Assembly: GCA_020746105.1 (NCBI GenBank)
Contig: CM036619.1
Span: 6,044,561-6,108,560, forward strand
Source of the DNA: Trogon surrucura
Taxonomy: Eukaryota; Chordata; Aves; Trogoniformes; Trogonidae
Length of the DNA: 64,000 bases
Reading direction: 5' to 3'
Shown: positions 48,901 to 57,900 of the stretch, one piece after another
Numbering within the stretch: the stretch's first letter is position 1
Layout of the letters: every line of letters begins with the position of its first letter
The notes under the pieces: generated by a model
Database searches by the model: none
What the model saw: only the letters and a program-made list of their open reading frames with translations
Told to the model about the DNA's origin: nothing
Position numbers and translations under genes: made by a program

Positions 48901-51900
48901 CAAAATCTTTTACATTGTTCAGGCTCTAAGATCTTTAGTGATTCCAGCCTCCTGTTTTCTTCACTGCTGAGAGAAGATCTGCTGTGGGTGGCTACTCTGA
49001 ACATTTAGAGGTGACACCCAGGACATCACACGGAGGCAGACTTTGCCTCAAGGCTGTTGTGATGCAGAACCTGATTATTTTTCTAATTCTAACGTCCTGA
49101 AGAGCTGTACGGGTGTTCAACATGTCTCAGAGAGGTCCTCACTGTTAACTTGTAAGCTCCTGTGTAAAGAAAGTCAGAGGATCTCTGCTGTGAAAGGGGT
49201 TGGCTTTATGCCACAAGGCCCTGGCTAAAATATTTTGTGGATGAAAAATAAGAATTGAGTATGTGCGTGTGTATTTCAACACAATTTTTGTAACAATTTA
49301 GATGTGGCAACATTCTTAATTTTTGACTGAACTGTTGCTTAGCGTAGTTATAATTTATAAAGCAGCTCTGCAGGATATCTCTGTTCAGCCTGTCACTGCT
49401 GCCTCATTTGCAAATACTCTGTATTTCCTCACGTTTCAGTTGTGTGTTGTGTTGCACTGTTGATTGGGTTCTGTAGAATTGCGGACATTGTGAGGATGTG
49501 CTGCTTAGGTAAATCTGGTTTTAATTATGTAATTTAAAAGTAGTTGTGTGCTCGGTATTTAATCAGGGCATTGTCACTTCTCTCTATTGTTTTCTTATTC
49601 TCTTCTGCTCACAGGACAACGTAATTATCAGGTAAGAGTTGTCTAGGTAGCCATGCAGTAACAGTAGCACAAAAACAGCTAGGAAATTGTTATATGGATC
49701 ATCAGATTTTTTTACTCAGTTAACTTTCTAAAACTTTTCACTTCTAAAGGGAGAAACTGGTCTGGAAGGCAAGCCTGGAGTCCCTGGTTTACCAGGTCAA
49801 AGGGTGAGTTGCTGTTTTTATTTTATATAAGTCTCAAGAGGCTGTGGACAGCTTTGTTCAATAAGGTTTGGTACTTTCACCCACTTGACATGTACTTTTC
49901 TACTTATTTAAGGATTCTAGAGGCACAGATCCTTTCTTTGATTATTTCTTTGTGGTCCAGAAACTTTCAGTACCTCTTGCAGTCCATAGATTGACTGCAG
50001 TGCCCTGCAAGACCTTTGGAAAGTTTCTTTCTTCTAATTTCCTCTTCTGTATTTATATCTGCTCCTTGCTGCCAAGAGGATTTGTGGTGTGTCTCTGAGT
50101 GTGTAGGACCACTAGTGATATGGACCAGTTGAAAGTTCAGAGAAATGCTCTCGTCCTCAAAGTCAGACTATTCTCCACCAGGAGCTTAGATAATTTCCTC
50201 TTGTTAAAAAAATATATATATATTAAATTTTCTCTGACTTGGAGTTATGTCTTGAAATAGTCAGCTACCGGTTTCACAGTGCATCTGGTATTATTGCAGG
50301 CATGCTCTGAACCTGCCCTTCCTTGCTTCATGCCGTTTGTGTGAAGAACATCTCACTAAACAACAGATAAGGGTGGAAATGAGATCATAGAATCATAGAA
50401 TCATAGAATGTTAGGGATTGGAAGGGACCTCGAAAGATCATCAAGTCCAATCCCCCTGCCAGAGCAGGAATGCCTAGACTATGCCACACAGGAACGTGTC
50501 CAGGCAGGTTACCTGTTTAGGCTTTGGGCAGGCAATCACTTCAGTCTTCAACCATCAACTGCTGGTTGTTGGGTTATGTTCTTAAGTAATCACAGAGACT
50601 TGATCATAGCTTAATCCATAGTGGAGGTCGTGGGGGTTGCCTGCAATGCTCTGCGCTTGAGTCAGCACCGGAGCTGTTACAAGAGTGGGTGTGAGAGCAC
50701 TGCTTGTGGGCATGGGAGTGCTATAGGCAAAGGACAGTATGGGGAAAAAAAAGAAAAATATGCCTTGCTAGGTTGTTTTCGACACCTATTCCATTGAATT
50801 GCATGATATTAAATTGAGCTGCAAGTGTGGCTTTTAGGAATCATCTCCTTGGGGAGATGGGGCATGCAGTCATATGTTAATGCCACAGTGCAAAAGGGCA
50901 TTTACTTGCTTTCTTGTACTTTTCCAGCTTTCAGAAAATATCACCTTATCTCTTCAGCAAATAACTGTGCTGTGCTTTACTTATGAGATGACAAGTTCTG
51001 AATTGTCCTGGTTTTAAAGCCTGCTCTTAAACGTTGTTTCTTGAATAAGATTAATAGACTGTATTAGCCAGGTAAAGGACAGTGATCCATCAGGATCTGC
51101 AACAGGACACAAAATGCTCCTTCTAATGATCATTTGATTAGAGATGTCATTTGATCCATACTGGCTGTGAATGTTTCCTTAGACTGTTGTGTCTAGCTAG
51201 TTAGACTTCTCCTAAGGGTCTTTATTAGTCACCAGGCATCTTAGGTGGATAGATTTTTTTCTTTTTTTTTTAATTAAAGGCCGTTAATCAGTGACTGAAT
51301 ATGTGAAACGAATCAAAATCCTGGGCTTGGTGGATCTACATGGATAACCTACATGTGGGAGGAAACACAGATTAGCAGATACTACCGATTCACCATTAGT
51401 AAAGTTCTTGACAAAGCACTACTATAAATCCAGGCATTGATTACCATCTTACATAAATTTGTCTGCAGAAATCAAGTATTTCTCTAGACAAGCTCAGAAG
51501 TTAAAATGCCAAGAGCAGAAAACTCAAATGTTTGTTTGAGTCTATTTTTAAGTGACTGGATGTAAGGTGAGGGCAGGCGCTGGGGGCGCAGCTCGGAGCT
51601 GTCCTGAACCCTCTTGCACATACCCGAACGAGAAGGCTTAGCTGCACAAACACAAGCTCCTGTTCTCCTGCACGTGGAGCTCTGGGCCATTGTTGTTAGC
51701 ATAGGTGTAACTTTTTTCACTGTGGTAAGAAAAATCAGACATAGGTAGAGGCAGATTTGGGACCTCTTTTTAGCAGACCTGTGTAGAACAAATGAGCATC
51801 ACTAACCATCTGCTTGCCTGGTCCCTCTGCTGTTTTATATGGGTGGGTTTTCAAGTTACGATGCTGCACAATTTTATATCTCCTGAAAATATGGTCCCTG

Positions 51901-54900
51901 AGGTATTTTATAAATATTCTGTGCTAATATCTTGTAAGATAAGAGACAGATCACAATGCAAGATGGACCTTCAGACCTTTTCAAGTAGCGTTCTTCAAAG
52001 GGGCTGGTGTGAAACTGTTTTGCAATATGATTCAACCTCAGTTTTGCATTGTGGTCCTCAACCAAGATGTAAATGAAGTCAGCACGTGCACAGAGTCCCT
52101 GTCCTGTGACAGGGATGCAGATATGACAATTTTTTGGAGTTCTTATAAGCCTTTAGTTAGCTGTAGTGCAGCTGGCACAAACTACTAATGGACTGAAGAT
52201 GTGTTTGGAACCATTTCATAGAGAAATTTATGTCTCATAACACAGTCCACTGGAAATGAAGGATCCTGACCTGTGCAAGGGCAGAGGCGATGTTTTCTTG
52301 TGTTAGAAATGTAAGGCAGGAGCCACCTACACATTGTGCCTAGATTTCATAGAAGATGACATATTGTGCCAAATATCCTAGTGACAGTTTTTGGCTGACG
52401 GGAACAGGGCCATACATCTTGGAGAGATTTCTAGGAAAAGAGGAAGTGTGATGTTCTCTTGGTGTGAAGTTGCTGTTCCTGTTATTGCTGAATAAATAAA
52501 AGAATACATGGGATAGTACAGTTGCCAATAAACAAGGAATAGTCTTTAGAAAGTCACCATTTGTGTTATAGTAAAGAAAGTGTCAGCTTCATTTCTGGCT
52601 ACTGCAAGCTTAATTTTTTGTCTAAATGCATTCATTGTACTTGCATCAACATTTTTTTCATCACCCCTGCCCGTACTGCAGTTGCAGAGTCTTCTACTAA
52701 TGTGTGGTGCAAGCATGGCTGACTAGACAAAGTGGGGTGAAGAGGCCCTGTCATCGAGGCTTTTGACAGCCCAAAGCTTCTTCTGGATTTAGTGTTAGAG
52801 ATTGCGTATGGAAACCATATTTCAGATTGCTTAAGAACATGCTAAGTCCAAGAACCAGTATAGGCTCAGTATTGGGGCCGGTTCTGTTTAATAGCAACAT
52901 GAGCCAACAGTGTGCGCTTGCGACCCGGAGGGCCAATCATAACCTGGGATGCATCAAGAGATGTGTCACCAGCAGGGTGAGGGAGGTGACCCTCTACTCT
53001 GCCCTTGTGAGACCCCACCTGAAATACTGCGCCCAGCTCTGGAACCGACAACACAAGAAAGACATGGGGCGTTGGAGCGAGTCCAGAGGAGGGCTACCAA
53101 GATGGCCAGAGGGCTGGAGCACCTCTGCTACAAGGACAGGCTGAGTTGAGCTTGTTCAGCCCAGAAAGGAGAGGGTCCAGGGAGGTCTTATAGCGGCCTT
53201 CCAGTACCTGAAGGGAGCCTACAAGAAGGCTGGAGAGGGACTTTTTACAAGGGCCTGTAGTGACAGGATGAGGGGTAATGGGTGTAAGCTGGAAGAGCGT
53301 AGGTTTAGACTAGATATAAGGAAGAAATTCTTTACCCTGAGGGTGGTGAGGCACTGGCACAGGTTGCCCAGGGAGGTTGTGGATGCTCCATCCTTGGAAG
53401 TGTTCAAGGCCAGGCTGGATGGAGCCTTGAGCAGCCTGGTCCAGTGGGAGGAGTCCCTGCCCATGGCGGGGGGGTTGGAACTAGATGATCTTTGAGGTCC
53501 CTTCCAACCCAAATCATTCTATGATTCTATGATCTGGATGATGGGATCAGGTTCACCCTTAGCAAGGTTGCAGAAGACACCAAGTTGAGCAGGAGCGTTG
53601 GTCTGCTTGAGGGTAGGAAGGCTTTGCAGAGGGATCTGGGCAGACTGGATCGATGGGCTGTAGTGAACTCTCTTGCACACACCCCAACAAGAAGACTCTC
53701 AAGCATTGCCTGGTGTTGAGGACATGGATGGGATCATGATGCCTCAGTTTCATTTGTGGCTCCAGCTGTGGCTTGTAAGACTTGCCTTGACTGGTTATTA
53801 GGAAAAAAATATTTACTGAAAGGGTTGTCAAGCGCTGGAAAAGGCTGCCCAGGGAAGTGGTTGTGTGGAGCTATTTAAAAAAAAGTGTAGAGGTACTTTG
53901 TGACATGGTTTATTGGTGGACCTGACATTGCTAGGTTAATGGTTGGACAGAACGATACTAAGGGCCTTTTCCAACTTAAATGATTCTCTGATTCTGTTCT
54001 ATGTGCCCAGTGTCTTAACCAATGTGACTGAGTTCACCATTCCTAGTGTACAAGTGCAAAAAAAAATTGCTCTAAAAAGCGCCGTAAAGTTATTTTTGTA
54101 GGACTAGTCCCTGTGTTAGTTTTAAAACAGATTCTTTCTTTTTTTGGCACAAGGGTAAGGAGAGCTCACCCCTACTTGTAAGGCATGATTAAAGAAAGAG
54201 CTGAATGTAACACACTTCCTAGCCTAAGTTCCTTAATCGTGTGGGTTTTAACCCGTTACATAATTACTCGTTCTACAGCTAATACGTAGTATGTTGCAGG
54301 GGACCTATGCCCTTATTTGCTAATCAGATATTTATTTCATATTTGTCCCAAATTTAACTGGTTTAGATATGGACTGCCTGTATTTTGACAATTATACCCT
54401 CCTATCAAGAGCATGCCGTGGGAAGAGAGAAGCTTTGTTGCCCCATAAGACCTATGAGTGATAGACAGTACTGTCTCTCACATTTTATTAAAACTGACTG
54501 AAAAAAGAAGTAGAACTCTGAGGAAGAGGTTTCATTTTAGTGTGGTTTTTGTGGGTTTTTTTCCCTTTTCCCGTTCTCCTCTTTCTTCTGCGAAATAGAA
54601 GAGAATTGAAATACTTTGATTCTACTCTAAAGTATTTTGACACCTGATCTACTGAAATATTTCTTTCAAATAAACCCAACTTCTTCTTGCTTGATAGACC
54701 CTTGATAGATCTATGACATAGTCCTGGAAAACACACAGATTTTTGGGTAATCCAGCCTAGAGACAGGGTTCTTCTGAAGTGTACTCCAAAAAGCTTTGAT
54801 TTTGAGAATTTGACTCTTTTTGAAATGATACAAGTTCATTCAAGTGACTGAAATTTCAGAAGGAAGGGAAGAGAAAACATTTATCTTATAGCAGTACATT

Positions 54901-57900
54901 GCACATAGGCATGAGGTAGTAGCTACCTAGACCCATTTTGAGTTTGATGTGCTGTACTGCAGTCAAGTTTTCTAAATTTGTATTGTCAAAATTTTACCAT
55001 GGTCAAAGAGCAATCAGTGCAAACCAAAAGAAAAGGTATAGGACTTCCATAGGATGGTAAGAATAGTCTTACGGGGGGAAAGAAAAAGGAAAATATCTTT
55101 CTAAAACGGTAAAATTTAATGAATGTCCTCCTCTATGTTTAAGAATGTACATGACTCAGGCAGATAAGTAATCATATCCTCTTTTTCCAAGTTATTTCAC
55201 GCACAAAATAATTTATGCAAAGCACAGAATGAAAATGAGTTGGATTCCAAAACAGAGATAACTTAGAAAAAAAATTCTGCAAAACCCTTTTGTAATGAGC
55301 TAATTGCAAGGTTCGTTGTCACGGTCTGTCGAGTTGGAGGCAAGAGGAACGAGAGGAGCTCCAGGAGTTACAAAGGGGTGTCTCCTGCAAATTTAATTCA
55401 GCTGTCATGTCTCAGCAGGTTTTCATGTTCATGCATCCACATCCCTTGAATGTTTATTACCGAAGTCAGAGCTGCACAAAACGCTTTACAGACCTTTCCT
55501 GACTCTTTACATCTAGATTACTAAGTGCTACACGCTTGTTTTACAACAGAGCTTAAATGATCCTGTTAGAACTGAGGACTGCTGGGCTCAGGGCACACCC
55601 TCCACCCACCAGAGATGTGTTAAGAGAACTTGCCAGTACATGAAAGGTTTATTTCCCCTTCTTGACCCATCTCTCTGCTGTCTGCGTGGGTTGTTGCATA
55701 TGATGCTCTGGCCAGGCACAAGCTGAAATGGGCAAACACTGTTTCAACTCTTATTTGTCTGTATATGAGCTGCCCTTGGTTTGACCCACCTTAGACTCTC
55801 AGGATCCAAGGGAAGGAGATAGTTGATTGATATCTCCAGGGGAAGATGTGTAAATAGTCCAGGAGAGAGAGGAGAGTTAGTTTACTCAGCAAATTAGGAA
55901 GGCTTTTTGGAAGGAGCCAGTCCCCAATCTCTCTCAATGTCCAGAAGTCCTTATAGCCCTTTTTTTTGCTTCTCTTTCTCACAAAACCCTCAATAATCAC
56001 TCATAAACTGGCCAACCCTGATGGTATTTGCATCCTCAAGCTTGGAAGATGATCTCACTTCATAATTTACTGTCATTGTCTAATACGTATGAGGACTGTA
56101 GAATGCTGGTGTCTTCAGGGAGGTCAAAACATTGATTAACACTGCTGGATTTCTTCTGACTCCTCTAGTAATGTAGGGCAGGACTGAAAGAGTTAATCCT
56201 AGCATCCCATCCAGCCCACAGAGGAAATAGTTAACATTTATGCTAGCAGTTGGATTTGTTCACAATTAAGAACGCTTCCTATGTGCTTAGTACCAAATCC
56301 ACCTCTGTTCCAGGGGCCAAACCTCAGAGGAAAACATGCTATGAAGATAGATAACCGTTCTGGCTATTGGACAGCAAGTTGAGAATTAGTCTTGGGCTAT
56401 GACACCTTCCAAAATTTCCCTTCTGGCAGAGTGGGGCCAACATTTTCCTTTGGTTTCCTGTCTTCTGCATGGTAGAGAAGAGATCCTTCCGATGGATGGT
56501 TATGTTCATATGTATTTGTGGGTGCTTGAAATGTTGAGGTGGCATTGCCTGCCCTGGCAAAATTCAGCTGTGGAGAAATTGAAATGTAAGCAAATTAACA
56601 AAAAGAAGGAAAAAGATTTATGGCATAAATTAAGTCCAGAGTGAAGCTGTAACTGTCAGTGAGGCAAATACATCTCCTTCCAATAAAACACACATTTTTA
56701 ACTGTGCTATCGTTCTTGTTTGCTTATGAAAGCAAATAACATGTTTCAAATAGTCAAAGGGTACACATTCTTACACACTTAGGTGATTCTTACTCTAAAT
56801 AACGGAGCATAATTGCTGGTTTTCTCTTTCATAGTATTAGATGATGTGACATTTTGCTGAGCTTTGCTTTCATAGGTATAATTTCTCCCAGCAAGTGTTT
56901 CTGTACTTTATAGACTGTAATGTTACAGAGCAAATCTGTTGTAGTCTGAGTTTGGCTAATCTCTGAGTGGCCAAAATGTCCCCTTTTCACAATGGAAAAT
57001 TCACTTCACACATTCTTGGTCTCTATCCATATAATTATATGTTGCTTTAAGGGATTTCTCGGTGTTTTGAAAAGCATCAGTTTCTCAGCATTATACCCAG
57101 GGGGAGGAGGGACTCCTCTTACAGCTCTCATTGCTGCCGCAGATTAGCGTGGAAACAGAGCGATTGGTGTATACTAGTCACGGGAGGCAAAATACGTCCT
57201 TCTTCCACCTTCTCGGCTTTTGAGATGGATTTGAGGAGAAGGTGGTGCTGCTACAACCTTCCTCGGGTTCCCCAAGTAATATTTTACATGTGGGACCAAA
57301 TTTCCAAAAAGCAGCAGCTCAGCGAAGTGTAACCAGATCAGGCCCTTAATATGTAGAGATGCTGCAGCCACATCCTTCTGGTCCTTCAGAATAACCTCCA
57401 TGTGTGCTACTCATATCTCTTCATTTGCAAGGTTCCAAGGCTCACTGGGATTTTGTCTGGCTGAACCCTGGCTCATGTATTGCCCGTTGGGGTTTTGTGG
57501 GGTACGCTCATGTTCTCCAACTTGCGAAACCTTATTTAGGGCGACTACTTAGGAAGCTATTTCCATTGTACTCCTTCAGAGGGTTATCAAAAGCATTTAT
57601 ATCAGGTTCCTGCCTCTAATGCAGTCTCTGAATTAGACTCTAAGGAGATGCACAAATGTCCCAAAGGGAGGTACAAGGTGAGAGCTCATTATGCCCCGGC
57701 AACAGCAAGGCTACTGGGACATGAAGGACTTGGTTACGCTGGGTTGTATCCTGGCCTCAGTGTTGTAGCTGTATGCTGAATGTGTACCCCTTGACTATAT
57801 GAAACATGTTATTTGCTTTCATAAGCAAATTAAATGATAGCACAGTTAAAAATGTGTGTTTTGTTGGAAAAAGATAGATTTACCTCACATAGCTCCCACC

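Larger units (their letters stand above)
56659..57888. mobile_element. putative non-autonomous DNA transposon with 111-bp inverted arms
   Basis: Two inverted arms of about 111 bp enclose 1007 bp of unrelated sequence (56771-57777). The arms are similar along their whole length, outwards to gtgagg, and similarity weakens sharply beyond both ends. The interior has no transposase-like frame that I recognise. The architecture suits a decayed DNA transposon, but two opposite insertions of an unknown short repeat would look the same. Clear target duplications are not visible. Confidence 0.5.
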
